In this document: in pieces, positions 1-24,952 of the stretch
Position numbering within the stretch: the stretch's first letter is position 1
Layout of the letters: each line of letters starts with the position of its first letter
Source of the DNA: Botryococcus braunii
Lineage: Eukaryota; Chlorophyta; Trebouxiophyceae
Direction: 5' to 3'
NCBI GenBank assembly: GCA_002005505.1
Contig: KV908403.1
Coordinates: forward strand, 42,501 to 106,500
Length of the DNA stretch: 64,000 nt
Notes under the pieces: model-generated
The model's input: the letters and a program-made list of their open reading frames with translations, nothing else
The model's database searches: none
Told to the model about the DNA's origin: nothing
Position numbers and translations under genes: made by a program

Positions 1-273
1 GGTGGGGCCGCCGCGCGCGCTGCCCAAGACAAGCAGACCCGCTATGCTGTCTTGTTGTCGCGTCAGCAGCCGCCTGTGGCTTTCCAAGCCTTCGCTTTTG
101 AAACATTGGGAGGGTTGCATGCTGATGCGCTGGCCTTGTTGCAGAGGCTCCAGGGGCTTTTGAACCAAGCCATCATTGCTCAAGAAGATGTGGAGGGATA
201 TTTTGTCATTCGTCGGGTCAGTTTCATCATTGCGGCGGCTGTGGGTCGCCAGCTGGCCGCTCGCCGGGTGTGA
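1..273 (+). pseudogene. 3' end of a retroelement (non-LTR/RT-like) ORF, truncated by the window
   Basis: The frame is open from base 1 to a TGA at 271-273 and gives about 90 residues. The tail has a polar N-terminal part, a hydrophobic stretch around FETLGGLHADAL, and a C-terminal RRVSF-x-IAAAVGRQLAARR motif. This resembles the extreme C-terminus of algal LINE-type reverse transcriptase ORFs, as recalled and not searched. A diverged relative lies at 33388-33657, which supports a dispersed repeat family. The catalytic part would lie upstream of the window, so it cannot be judged intact or broken. It could instead be the end of another multicopy gene. Confidence 0.45.
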
Positions 274-1301
274 CTCATAGCTTGACACATTGGGGGTTTG
301 GGTCCCTGAACATTGGGCTGGTCTTTTTTACTCCACTCTTGTAAAGAAAGAATTACATCAACCCAGCCCAAAGGGCCTGATGAGATGGTAACGAATAGCT
401 TCATGCAGGGATGCAAGCGCGCTGGTGCTCGTCCTGATTTCCACGCTCTTCTCACCTGTCCTGTCTGATCAGGTAGCAAGGGGCCAATTTGGAGACTCCA
501 GGCAACTGGGCATTACGACGTAATTGGGTAGGTGTGAATGTGCCCTTCCTGAATAGTACCGTCCCGTCTCAGTTCAAAGCCTGAGCCACGCCTAACCCCA
601 GCCTAGGTGGCCGTACTTCACGCGGTCCGCCTAGAAGTACACCTGCACAAGCCCACGGTCACTAATGCCCTTCAAACCATGACCTCTTCTTCATAGGAGA
701 GATTCTGTAAGTAAATCTTCATGTGTTTCTGGCCTCCACAAGTGTCGGCTGTGTCTTGAGTGAGCTTTTGGGTTGCTCGAGATCTGATCCGGCTGGCTTC
801 ACGATTGGCGTTTGAAGCGGATAACGGACCGCATATTTCATAAGACAGATTGCTAAGTACTTGGTATTTTTCTGTCTTCGTGATGGACTCCCGTTCTGGC
901 CAAGCAGAGTGGGGAGCGCTGCGCGGGCTGATGCGGTAATCTCTCGTTGCTCAAATGTCAGAGATTATCGGTAGTTAGCAGCACAAGAAGATGGAGTTTT
1001 GTTGATATCAATGTGTGTTCTACCATGTCGAAGAGGATGCATTGTGTTGATGCTGCGAGACCGGCTTTAGTTGGTGTTGTGGGTGGGAGCGCCGTCATAA
1101 ATGTTTGGAACATTCCTGGTGTTTTCACATGATAGGTTTGTATGTCCATCAACTTATGGGGGTTGGCCTTGCTGGTATATGCTAGGAAACGGCCTACGAA
1201 CTAGGCTTAGACGGTCCGATGGAGGGTGTTGCAGCGTACGGGTTATCTAGTTGACCTTCCTTTGCTCGCGACATCCATAGAATGATTTGGACGCATAAAA
1301 T
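274..1301. other. Interval without a recognised gene
   Basis: About 1 kb of mixed-composition DNA between the retroelement tail and the first exon of the next gene. Only short open frames occur, none with recognisable similarity. It may hold the retroelement 3' untranslated region and the promoter of the gene starting at 1302. Confidence 0.5.
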
Positions 1302-4943
<3,642 letters not shown>

Positions 4944-7900
4944 GTAAGTGTCTTTGAAGGACTAAAGTTTAAAGGTCCATGGATCGGGCTGCATGGTCAC
5001 GGATGTGTCAGGCATACTGTTGATGTTGGACATGTAGATAAGCTTTTTGAGGTTTTTGGGTCACTTCATTTACATAGATTTGGTGTCACCATATGCCAGG
5101 AGCAAGTCGAGGGTCACTGTATTTTTTTATCTGTCTGGGCCATCTAGATGCTGTAGCTGCAGCTATTTCTCTTTCGCCTGCTCCAGTGACAGGGTTTTCT
5201 ATGCATATGGCGCAGTCTACCACTCAAAAGAGTCTCGGAAGGGAGAAGAATATATGTGGGCCATTGATAGCTTCCAAAATGTGCCAAGGTGCCTTGCACA
5301 TGGTGCCAAGGTGCCTTGCAAGGGTTGCTATTTATTGAAAAAGCAAGTTCGAGGTGATGCATGGGATGTGAGCCAGATGTCACATGGCACGCATTGCCTT
5401 GGCCCAAGCAGGGAGATGGCGAATAACAGCCTAGACCAGTTGCACTTGTTATATGAAAAGGTAGTGGCATTGGGCGTACCTAAAAGAATTTCTTTGAAGG
5501 ATACAGATACAGATTTAGGAAAATTTTCAAATCTGTTGGATTGATTACTGATAAAGCTGGGTAAACCATTTGCACTTATTCCCAATGCGAAGTCCCATCC
5601 ATTAGCAACTGCCAGAATTTGGGGTAGGCCGTGATTGTAAACAGCTGGCATTGCTTTGATATGCCGATACAAGATTTTTCTGCGCAAGTATGTCTCGAGC
5701 AAGACTACAACTGAGCAGTCACATCACGATAGCGCTAGGGGAATGCCTCGCAAGATGTCAGAATGTTCAACAAAGAGCATAATGAAATGTGCACGAACAC
5801 ACAGTTTATCCTGATAAGGATATGAGAGGCAACACTCAATGAGACCATTCCGCCCTCGAGTATCCTCCGAGTGCTAAAATGCGTGAACAGTGGTGGCCTG
5901 TAAACTTGCGACCTCTTACCCCACCTGCGCACACCACTCACACGCGTGCGCCCCCGCGCACACGTGTGATTGCATCAAGTGTGCCGAATGCTCTTCGGAT
6001 CCGCCAGGTGTTGCATTTATGTCAAGTACTCATGATGAACTATTAACCTGTTATATATACATTATGGTACAGTCGGCGTTCGCACATACGTACGTGGGTT
6101 TACGATTTTATACACATAGTGCGGCTTACAAAGCAGGATTTCCCTGTGTCCGTGTGGTTCTCCGCTTTTGTCCATTCGATGCTAGGAAACCCACGTGAGT
6201 GCACCAGGGCAATTCACCAACCTGTGCGTCAAGGTTTCTTGTTCATGTTAGACAAAAGAGAAAAGAGGGACCGGGGGTTGGGGAGGATAAGGGGAAAGGT
6301 TGCAGATATTTGTTCTGAATGAACCACCGACTCGCATAACACGATATCCAAGTGATTGTGCCTCGTGGACACCAATCGTGCAAGTGTGACCTGGCACTGG
6401 CACCGTCGAAGAAGGTATCAAGCTGGCATATGCCCTAGGGGTGGTGCTCCACGACTCGTTGGACCCCATGGTCATATGAGGTGGTAACGGCATCCCAAGT
6501 GCACGTGTCATCCGCCCCTGCAGCGCAATGCCACGAGACCGCAAGATGGACGTGCCACGCACCTTCGCCCATTGTGTACTAGACCTGACGAAGGTCGCGC
6601 CCACTGTCACGAAAGGAAAGTCAGGTCCTACCCAACTACAGGATCCATCGTCGACCCCGGTCAGTGCTGCGTCTTTGTGGCCACTGTTCCAAGTTCTACT
6701 AGTTTTGACAACTTACAGTACGCGCATATGCGCTAACGAGCAGCTCTGAGCTAACTCATGAATTTGTTGCCTGCAGACGACCACGTTCAAAGCCAAGTGA
6801 GTCCTTCTTGAGCGCTCTGCGGTTCATCCGCAGTTGAATTTCCTGCCACCACTGAAGGTGGAGAGAGTCAGCAGCTGCAACAACGCCAGAATGTGCTTGG
6901 AAATTCATAGGGTGTGTATCTACATATCCTAGAGCTCATTTTAAGCATGCAGAGGGATCATGTGACGCTGTTTGTCAAATACAGCAGCGTAACCTATGGA
7001 GCAGGGTTGTGTAGGGGCTGTCGCAGAAGTGCTGGCGGGCGGCCAGCATGAGCCTGCCAGGGTTAGAATCAAGGTGGTTAACTTGCCATCAAACGCCCTT
7101 GCGGAGGAGTACACCCAAAGCTCATGTTAGCATATGAAGGCCTATTGGGCGACTTAAAGTTGGGTGTCAGTACCACCTCGCTGCTGATGCAGGTAGACAA
7201 AAAGGCAGCTTCTCGGATCCCGGCAATCGAGAGTTTCTGCACAATGTGCTCCTTGTAATCAGTGCTGGTTGATGATGGGACCACCTGCAGTACGGGCATC
7301 TCCAGCTGCCCGTACATGCACTGCAACAATCCGTGCAATTCTTTTTTAAAAGCTATGTCGATCAGTACCATCATTTTCTTGTGGCAACAAGTTTTCGATG
7401 TGTACCACGTGTATGTGACAAGACCTTCAACAGGAACTAAGTGATTTGTGGCTTGGCTCCCTGACTGTCACATACTGCTTCCAACTCAGAAGCACATGCA
7501 TCACCCATATGACAACAAACATCATGGCATCCTTGTGATTAATTTTTGATTCCCCTATCAGTGGCTGGTCCTGGACAATTTAGGCTGGGCTTGAGTTGAT
7601 TTCTTTCCTAGCAGGAAGTGTTCACACAACCCCGCCGGTACAGTCTGTACCATGAGTCTTTCTCGTACCGGCAGTCATTTCTTTAGAGTTACAACCGTAC
7701 TGCTTTCAGACCTTCCACTTATGATTTGCCGGCCCAAGATTCAAAAGGGATGCGGCCGACTAGGTTATCTTAGACTTCTTATTCCTTTGCTCTCTTTTTT
7801 CCAAATCATCGGGCCTACACGCCTTGCTTACTACACCTTTGTGCCGACATACAAGGTGGCTCGTTCGTACCCGAGCGTGCGATTGTGAGGTTGTCAGCCT

Positions 7901-8104
7901 CAAACAAGGCAGCGTGCTTGTATGCTGAACTTATAAATGTAACTTGAGTTGTATTATCCAGGCTCTCCAAAGCAATGATATGAGCGATGATTTATAGTTC
8001 GTAACCTAAGGCTGCCTCAACCGTCGGCACGGGTAGGGGTGTTTCTTCAGAGTTAACTGGCGCCAGAAAGCGAGAGTCATATATATCCTACAATGGGATA
8101 TAAG
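4944..8104. other. Interval with unresolved coding-like frames and no recognised gene
   Basis: The first 600 bases may contain the last exons of the gene starting at 1302. Open frames reach 5544 on the + strand. From 5545 to 8104 I see no family I recognise. A 98-codon frame on the - strand at 7078-7374 has a natural-looking composition and is listed separately. The rest is probably intergenic plus the promoter of the SAS-6-like gene. Confidence 0.4.
7078..7374 (-). CDS. Hypothetical ORF or exon, function unknown
   Basis: The frame is 98 codons. Its first half (KELHGLLQCMYGQLEMPVLQ, then a segment near LSIAGIREAAFLST) has protein-like composition and no low complexity. A GT follows a plausible exon end after ISSE, so it may be a single exon of a spliced gene. 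I recognise no family and found no partner exon with certainty. Chance ORF remains likely. Confidence 0.2.
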   Translation of the reverse strand: MMVLIDIAFKKELHGLLQCMYGQLEMPVLQVVPSSTSTDYKEHIVQKLSIAGIREAAFLSTCISSEVVLTPNFKSPNRPSYANMSFGCTPPQGRLMAS

Positions 8105-10668
<2,564 letters not shown>

Positions 10669-11510
10669 CCAGGAGCTCATAGATCCCATGTGGCGTTGCT
10701 CTTTTGTTTCCCCCCAGTGTAACTTTTGTTGCTCCCCAGAGTCGTAAGGGGTCTTTCCTGCTCCCCAGGGTATTGGCGTTTGCTCCCAAAAGTCGGAAGG
10801 GGGTTTGTCTTGCTCTCCAGCTTAATATCCTTTGCCCGAGGGGGTTTGTCGTGCCGCACTGGGGAGCAATCAAACCGATGCCACATGAAAATCATTGGAC
10901 AGCACATAATATGAGGAGTGGCAAGTCGAAAGCTTGCAAGGTACGGGGGAAGTTCCAGCCGGAGAAGCGGCACTCATGGCAGGGAAAAGTCTGCCAATCT
11001 TGTGTGCTTGGAGGGAGTCTTTTCTGTCAGCGTGGCCCTGCAATAACTGGATTTACGTAATGCAGCATGGACGGGCGCCTTTGAGACCCGAGTTGTCCGT
11101 ATGTGGGACATGTGCAGCCTTCTTAAAGTATGCGTTGCATGGGGGAAAGTAACAAAGCAGTTTACCACACCGCAGGCCCCCACCCCCGGGTTGGAAGTAT
11201 CCTAGTGCATGCAGCCGCACTACACCTCCAGATTAGGTGGAATGTTGCAGTATTCAGTACGGTCTGATTTCAGTTATATATCACTGAAATCAGCAGCCAT
11301 ATAGCTGGTGATACACCGACATCATAGAGTCTGCTAGACCCTCTTAGATCCAGGTTATAACAAAACGCCACGTGTCCCTGTCTTGGCTCCACAGCTCGTT
11401 ACAAACGTGCCATTTCCAGCAGTGAACGGCCCAAACACCATCGAGTGCCTGTTCTTGACTTCCACACCACTTCCCACCCTTCCATGTCAAGCGGACGAAC
11501 AACAGTGCCA

Positions 11511-11676
11511 GCACACGTATACCTCATCCCTGGGCCAGCACTACCAGAACATATGCCAGTATCACGTGAATCTCGAATAAGAATGCCACCTGTATAGGTG
11601 GCATTCTTATTCGAGATTCACGTGATACTTGCATGTGTTCTGGTAGTGCTGGCCCAGTGATGAGGTATACGTGTGC
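11511..11676. repeat. Long inverted repeat, two ~81-nt arms around a 4-nt spacer (foldback/MITE-like)
   Basis: The left arm (11511-11591) and right arm (11596-11676) are near-perfect reverse complements around the spacer GTAT. A few mismatches show, for example CATATGCCAG against CTTGCATGTG. The arms start GCACACGTATACC and end in its complement. The structure could be a foldback element, an inverted duplication, or the source of a long hairpin RNA. No terminal target-site duplication was identified. Confidence 0.85.
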
Positions 11677-11691
11677 TCCATTGGCACAGTT

Positions 11692-11736
11692 ATGTGGCAA
11701 GTATATATACTTGCCACATTTGATAGGCCTATCAAA
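11692..11736. repeat. Two adjoining spacerless palindromes (28 bp and 18 bp)
   Basis: The segment 11692-11719 reads the same on both strands (ATGTGGCAAG, TATATATA, CTTGCCACAT). It abuts a second perfect palindrome at 11719-11736 (TTTGATAGGCCTATCAAA). They lie 16 bases downstream of the 166-bp inverted repeat. Confidence 0.9.
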
Positions 11737-12988
11737 TTTTGCCCTAGGGCTAGCACCCAATGCTTGTGGCATTACCTGAGGAACGACTCGCTTATTTCAG
11801 GTGCAGTGTACGTGTTTGCAGCAAACCAGCACAGATTGCCACCGACCCGGAAGGGGAACTTCCTATGTCTTCGCCCTTCATTTTAAAATTTTGCATGTTG
11901 TGTGCGCTCATGGGCGTTGCCCACACACCCCATGTACACGAACACGGCGCCCACACACTCTCAGGACCTCGAGTTTCCATTCCTGACGCAACAGACCAGC
12001 CAATCCGCAAGGCCCCAGCGTCCTTGCATTGCAGTACAACTAAAACCCAGTATAACTAAAGAAGTGCCTATTCAGTCGAGTTGCTATAGCAACTTCGTAG
12101 TTACTCAAAACACAAGAAGCTACATGTGGGTGCGCTAGTAGCTACACACATGCAGCCTCTCGAAGTATTCTGGGACAACCTCCTGGCCTCTTGCAGAGAT
12201 TCAGAAGGCCACATCATCCCGCCGTGTCAAATCTGGTCCATGCACGTGTCTGCTGCTGCCTGCTGCATGCACCTGGTCCTCATAATGTCTGTCTCTGTGG
12301 CACCATTTAGGCGCCCCTGACTTCAAATTCTTCTCATCAGTACAGGGCCCCCGGGAAAAGGGGCCTAAACCGAAGTGGTCCGAAGCATGTAGTTGGGAAA
12401 TCTGTCTCCTCTTGGTGCCTTTTTTACAGCAACAACAAACGTGTTCGAGCGGCACTTCTCCATGGACAAGAAGCTGGTTCAGTGGATCATGATCAAATTG
12501 ATCAAATCCTCATCATGCTCAAGACACAGGCTGCCGAGCATTTGGTGTACAAGGCAATCAAACTACATATTTATGAGGCCAAGCCTGTTGACAACTCGCC
12601 TGAATTGCAACGGTCACAGGGGCCAGGGTCTTCGTTTTCACAACAGTAAAGAGTATGTGACCGAAAAGCACTGCCTCAGAGCCCCCAAAATCGAAGAGGG
12701 TCCCGAGCCTGTCCCAGAATGATGTAGGCCGAGAAAGCTGGATAAGCTTTTGGACCTAACAAACAGAAACCCTTCAATACTTCAAGTCATTTGATCCGAG
12801 CTAGGAAGATATGCAGGTGGGATCATTGTTATTCGACAAAGCATCCGGCGCTTGTCTCGATGTTCCCCGACCAGAAATCTGATGGGTCAGGAATGGCGGC
12901 CCTTCAGGAGGTCAAGGTACAACTAAAAAACCCCAGACAATATAGAAAAGGGGGAAAACAAAGGGCCCCCCCCCCCCCTCGTGGAGAG

Positions 12989-13024
12989 TGCAAAAGGACG
13001 ACTGAGGACGGTCGTCCTTTTGCA
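12989..13024. repeat. Perfect 14-bp-stem hairpin with 8-nt loop
   Basis: TGCAAAAGGACGAC and its exact complement flank TGAGGACG. The hairpin lies about 230 bases beyond the stop codon of the minus-strand kinase, on its 3' side, so a transcript-end structure is possible. Confidence 0.75.
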
Positions 13025-13256
13025 GCACGCAGCTCTACACAATTTCTCTCAAACGAATGGAGTGAGCTGGACGCCTGGCCCTACGGTAAAACGACAGTGG
13101 TATCGGCAGTGACCAGGAATTGGCCCCTTGCTCTCCCCGGTCTGATCCCCCAAAGACTCATATGCGGCCTTATGCGACGCTCGAAATCAGCGGGACAACA
13201 CCATCACATGATTCACATCGCTTGTTGCAGGTCAGATAGGTGGGCCGCGAAACACC

Positions 13257-16259
<3,003 letters not shown>

Positions 16260-17700
16260 CAGAATTCGTGACCAACTTTATAATAATGTCAACGTTGTAA
16301 GATAAAACCTAAAAGATATAAGCAATAAAAGATATATTGACAATAAAACTGATGGACAAGCTCCGCTTCCCAGCTAACGCAGTTTGGCGTATAGCGACCG
16401 AGCCTTGGTGCAAACTATCCTCCAGTCATATGCAATATCCAGTAAGTGCAGAGGAATTACGACTGTGACGAAAATCCAGCTGTTGACTATTGACGGTCTA
16501 ACAATGATGGCTGCCTTGTTGTGTATCTCACCTGTTTGCTTCGAGAGACTTGTACCCGTGTGGTTCGGCATTCCCATCAATGAGGACCGCCCGTCCAAGT
16601 GCCGTAGTTCCCTCCACTGACTTGTCTAAGACAATTCAGTTTCAGTAATGCAATTCAGTACTTGGTGGCTGGTTATTTAGAAAGACACAACGCAACATGT
16701 AGGGCTGGAATGTCCTGCTTATATCGAGAGATCCCATCCCGCCGGTCTGACTTTTTACGAATTCAAGCGAATCTCCGCCACGTCCGACCAAATCAGTCCT
16801 CGGGCTTCGATTTCGAACCCTTGGAGGAACCCCATAGGTGCTGCCTTTCGACAAACAACGTGGCGGATCTCCCACTTCTTTACCAGGACCTGCCCCCCGT
16901 GATCGGGGGCCTTTTAACCGAGACGCAGCCAGTTTTCAATAGGCATAGTAAAACAGTTCATGAAGCCCTGTATGGGCCGCCACGTCAGTGCTTTCACCAG
17001 AAAGTTAGCCAGATCTTGTTACTGCAGGTGCAGTCCCCCTGCCGATAAAAGGACAAGAAACCGGCATTTCAACGACATCTCGGTCTCAAAATCGCAGTTT
17101 TTCGTGCTTTTCAGGCCCTCAGACCCCGATGCCGCCGCAATGCAACTGTACCAAACACGGTTTACTACCTTGCGTGGGGTACATCTCGACAAGACCCGTT
17201 GGAGGTCTTCCAGAGGCTGCAGCCTGCGCCCCGTGCTAAACACACGCAACGGATTTAAACAACCTACCATATTGCGAGCCCTGGTTCCAAGTGCAAAGGT
17301 TCATGGGGACCAGAATGCTTCCAGCAGGAGCGCAGGTGCCACCGTGGGCCGGCAAGGAAAATGGCTTCCTCGAGGATGCGAGTTGGATCTCAACGTGGTT
17401 CCCTACTTGGAAGGATGTGGCATTCTTTGTCTCGTTCTTGACACTTCATCTTCTTGAAAAACCACTTGAAGGAGGTGGGAATTGTAGATTCAGAAAGGAT
17501 TCGGCCCTGAGGTAATGGAGATTCATCTGTAGAACTCTGTCTGAAGGGGCTCCACGCCTGGTGAACTCATGAAAGATGAATGATCATGTGTGGCGCACCG
17601 GGAAGGCTTTTGGAATATGCTGGGACGTCAGCCCTGTTTGAGCTTTATTGGGAGGGTGGGGAAGAGAGCGGAGGGAGGGAAAAGGGGGTGGGGTGGATCT
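16260..17700. other. Interval possibly holding 5' exons of the kinase; nothing recognised
   Basis: Several minus-strand frames (for example 16642-16875 and 17019-17270) have unremarkable composition. They could be upstream exons of the kinase gene, but none shows a recognisable domain or a splice chain I can defend. Confidence 0.35.
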
Positions 17701-18297
<597 letters not shown>

Positions 18298-20968
18298 GGT
18301 GAGAGATGGATCCAACCGGAGGGAGGGATAGGTGCAGAAGGACCAACACAGAAATATTCATGTGAGTCAGCGACTGCTGCGGTGGCAACGGCGAAAAGCC
18401 AATACATTCTGAACGTGCCTGAATCATCACAATTGTGATGTATATAATGTTTTGCAACTCTTCTCCTTTGAGGCCATGATGGATGTCACAATGCATGGCA
18501 CTCACAAAAGATGTTGTGCAAGCAGTTACCATGACGTTGCTCTTAATCACGTGATCATGTGCACGGCTCCCAACATGATGGCACACGTCTTCACCGACAT
18601 GTCGAGGATGTACATCCTCTGTGTTAGCGCACACAGAGCGTACGCGTGGGAGGGGGGGGGGGCGCCTCCGGCTTCAGTGTCCACTGAATTAAAGGTTGCA
18701 ATTGATCCAAAAAACTGTGACCAGCTGGGCGAAACTGTGAGTGAGATATCCCATCACACTGCGGCTTCTGAACATTTGGTTTACCACATCGTCTATGCCA
18801 ATGCGGCATCTACCCCTTAATTGTATGGACGTCCTTGAAGGAGGAGGAAGGTGTTTGATCGGTGGACCCAACACCTTCTCCCCTGTGATTGGTGTGTTTT
18901 CTCTCACAGGCAGATGCGCTCCTCCAGCATTCCCCTACATTCTGTTTGCTGCGCAATCCTATTCCTAATATGTAAAGGCCCCTTGTCTCCACATGGGATC
19001 TTAAATGGATATCCTATCGATGGCATGAATTCATGAAGCCTTCATCAAGGCTCAGGAGGACAGATGTTCTAAGGAGATAAGGCATGTGCTGTACTGGGGT
19101 CAATGAAAAAGGCTGTAGAAGACTCCGAACAACACTTACATACTGATGTCATTGCGCCAAAGACACGTGTACAGGATGCCATGCGCAAAAATGAAAGTTT
19201 CACAATGCGCAGGATGTATAAATGGAATGAAGTGCTTTCTCAAACATCACTGGACGTCGTCTAGTAGAACTCCACACGTGGTAATAATATTACATCATGC
19301 TTAGTTTTAATCCTTAGCCTGATGAGGCTATCCATCAGTGCCGAAGCCCGTAGGATGGTGAGAAGCCTCCTTAGGCTATCACCTAGTTCCCCAAATGGGA
19401 AGGACGCACCCATGTCTCTGGCCTGTGGTCCCACATTGCACCTTCCCAAGGGTTTCATGGGCTGAAACGAGGATTGACCCAGCCATCACCACTGGGACGC
19501 CCTTACTATGTAACCAGTTCAGCATCTGCCCAGATTCGTGGACCAAGGGTAGCAACAAGCCAAGACCGGCACCATAGGAAAGGAAAGAAGGAAGATTACA
19601 TCCAAAGACCACATATAAGGTAAGTTAGTTACTGTATTTGCGTGCCACAGACCCGTGAGGTTTGAGCTGTACTTGATCAAGTACAGCTCATGAGAGGCAC
19701 CTCGTATACGTACGTACAGCCCTGGCCGGTAAGCCTTGCCAGGGCTAATGATGCCGCCGGCGACGCTCAACATGCTGCATTCACATGTCGGACCCCCTTC
19801 CCCCCGACCCCGCGGCGGGACGTGTGCACTTCTCAAGAGCTTCCGGAATAGACTCTCCATGGCCACATCCATATCCGCTCTCTACCATTAACCAGGCACC
19901 ACTGTAAACAACGTTGTTAACGCTCATGATATCAGATATGATTATGTCAAAAGAATTCGTTTAGGAAAACAAAAAATTCCCCTGAACACATTCACCAGGT
20001 CGTGACTACATACAGAGTACTCGCCTCGGTCTGCGCCGTGCCAGCAAAAAAATACGACCCCCTGGGAGTGATAGGCTGCTATCTACAAGCAGGATGCTCA
20101 CAAGGATTCACGTCCAAAGCGGAAGCTTCGCTGCTGCAACTGCTTGTCAATTCGAATTTATATGCCATCTCCCCCTTCTAAAATTCATAGTATAAATCCA
20201 CACTTCGGGGGGCACACATCCTCCGTCTTATTGTCAGAATCTAGTAAGGGATACAGCATATCCTTACATTTATGTATGCATCAACATCCTAAAGGATCAT
20301 GAACTTGATGAACATTGCTAAAAGATTATGTTTCCATGGTATCAGACGCCACAAGTAGTTGTGATGGCTCTCTCACAACGTGCACGCCCGCTGCCAGGAA
20401 CAGCTTGCCCAACATTGCTGAGCTCCTCGAGGTGCAGCTTAGCCAGATCCGGAGTGCCCACAATGGCCAGGTCCCTTGCCCTTGTTACATCCTTGCAAGG
20501 CTCTGCCTTCGAGAATGTTAAGGCTTCCATTGCCACTTGTGTGCAGTGCTATCATGCGCAGTACCGCACATGACGTGCAGTGCAATCAGGCACTAGATTC
20601 AAACATAAGACACAATAATTTGCACAGCGTCCAATAAAACAATATGTGTTTGTCAACTGTACCCCATAAATTCTAATCTGCACCACATGTATGCTGCACC
20701 GCATGCGTGTATCCTGCAGCCTAAATACTAAATTCCTTTAGAGTGCACTGCATTTCATGTAATACACAGTACATTCTGTAGTCAAATGCAAACAAGTCTG
20801 AAAGAATGCGTCCGCAGCACCGAGTCTGTGACCCTCTGAGTTTGGGATCCACATCTGGTCCACCGCTGATTGGACGGCGCAGCATATCGGCCCGACTCTG
20901 CCAGATTTCTGGAACGTCTCACGCGCCATTCTATCTCTCCACAGTGCTGTGGCCGGTAGCAGCGGCTG
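18298..20968. other. Interval without a recognised gene
   Basis: About 2.7 kb downstream of the fibrillin stop. It holds short frames only and a 26-bp palindrome at 19664-19689. A minus-strand frame at 19379-19612 has protein-like composition but no recognisable family. Confidence 0.4.
19664..19689. repeat. Perfect 26-bp spacerless palindrome
   Basis: GAGCTGTACTTGA is followed directly by its exact reverse complement. A second hairpin (AGCCCTGGC ... GCCAGGGCT) follows within 60 bases. No function is assigned. Confidence 0.85.
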
Positions 20969-23651
<2,683 letters not shown>

Positions 23652-23896
23652 TTATCTAAGTACGTACCACGAAGTGCCACTTAGGACGCAATTCGACCAC
23701 TTGGCCTATCAAAAACATAGAATCTAAGTTTCTTCTTCAAATCCTCTCTCGTGGCATAGGCGTACATGACGTGTTGTGCGGCACATCGCATGCATATGAC
23801 CCATGGCCCATTGGCGCGCAGCGTGCTGGGCCCGCACTGGGCCCGCACCGGGCTCCGCTGCGCAGCGTGCTGCTCATCTCACCAACGAAGTCAAGT

Positions 23897-23929
<33 letters not shown>

Positions 23930-23982
23930 ATTTTTAACTTCCTCTCACTTAGTTGGTTTGGTAATTTAAAATAATAATTATG

Positions 23983-24048
<66 letters not shown>

Positions 24049-24484
24049 GGGTGCCAGTGACACTAAGGGACCGTTGGGTGACTGTCCACCAGTGGTGGTG
24101 AAATGCGCTTCCTTGTCAGCATCCACGTGGAGGTCATGTAGAGGAGTGCAGTATAGCTGAGATTGCTGTGTATGCACGCCACTACACCTTCTTCTTCTTC
24201 TTTCTTCTTCTACTTCTTCTTCGTCTTCTTCAATTAAAGGAAAAGTGAAATATATCAGTCTCAGGCCCCCGATGCCCGAATAGTCACGTTTCGACATCGA
24301 TGGATATCCGAATGGCCGTAAGTGCAGAAATGGTATATGCCCGGGTAGAAGTCACACGATAAGAACAGCAATATAATAATAATACGCCAAGGAAGAATAG
24401 AAACGTCCATAATAATAAACGTGGTAATATAAATAATAACAACAGAACCGATAATGTGAATAATGTGGAAAATGTGAAGAATGT

Positions 24485-24780
<296 letters not shown>

Positions 24781-24947
24781 GTGGTTGTTGTGTATACTGA
24801 GCTGTAATGATATAAGCACAAAATTGGGGGACACCCACACCCACTGAAAGGGGGGGGGGTGGGCCTGGGGTGTGAGGGAGAAGGGCAGGGAGGGAGGGGG
24901 GGAGGGAGGGGGGAGGGAGGGGGGGAGGAGAAAGACAGACAGAGAGA

Positions 24948-24952
24948 GAGAG
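24948..24952. repeat. Target-site duplication GAGAG (left copy)
   Basis: This matches GAGAG at 32093-32097 directly outside the other LTR. Because the target is a GA repeat, the exact length of the duplication cannot be proved from sequence alone. Confidence 0.7.

Larger units (their letters stand above)
10669..13256. other. Non-coding interval rich in inverted repeats
   Basis: No gene is recognised between the stop of the SAS-6-like gene and the stop of the kinase on the opposite strand. The genes are convergent. The interval carries a 166-bp near-perfect inverted repeat, a 28-bp and an 18-bp spacerless palindrome side by side, and a 14-bp-stem hairpin, each listed separately. Short frames here are not convincing. 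Confidence 0.5.

Noticed and set aside
6248..6610. 120-codon minus-strand ORF as a gene
   Set aside because: Composition is plausible, but there is no domain, no splice chain and no link to the ORF at 7078-7374.
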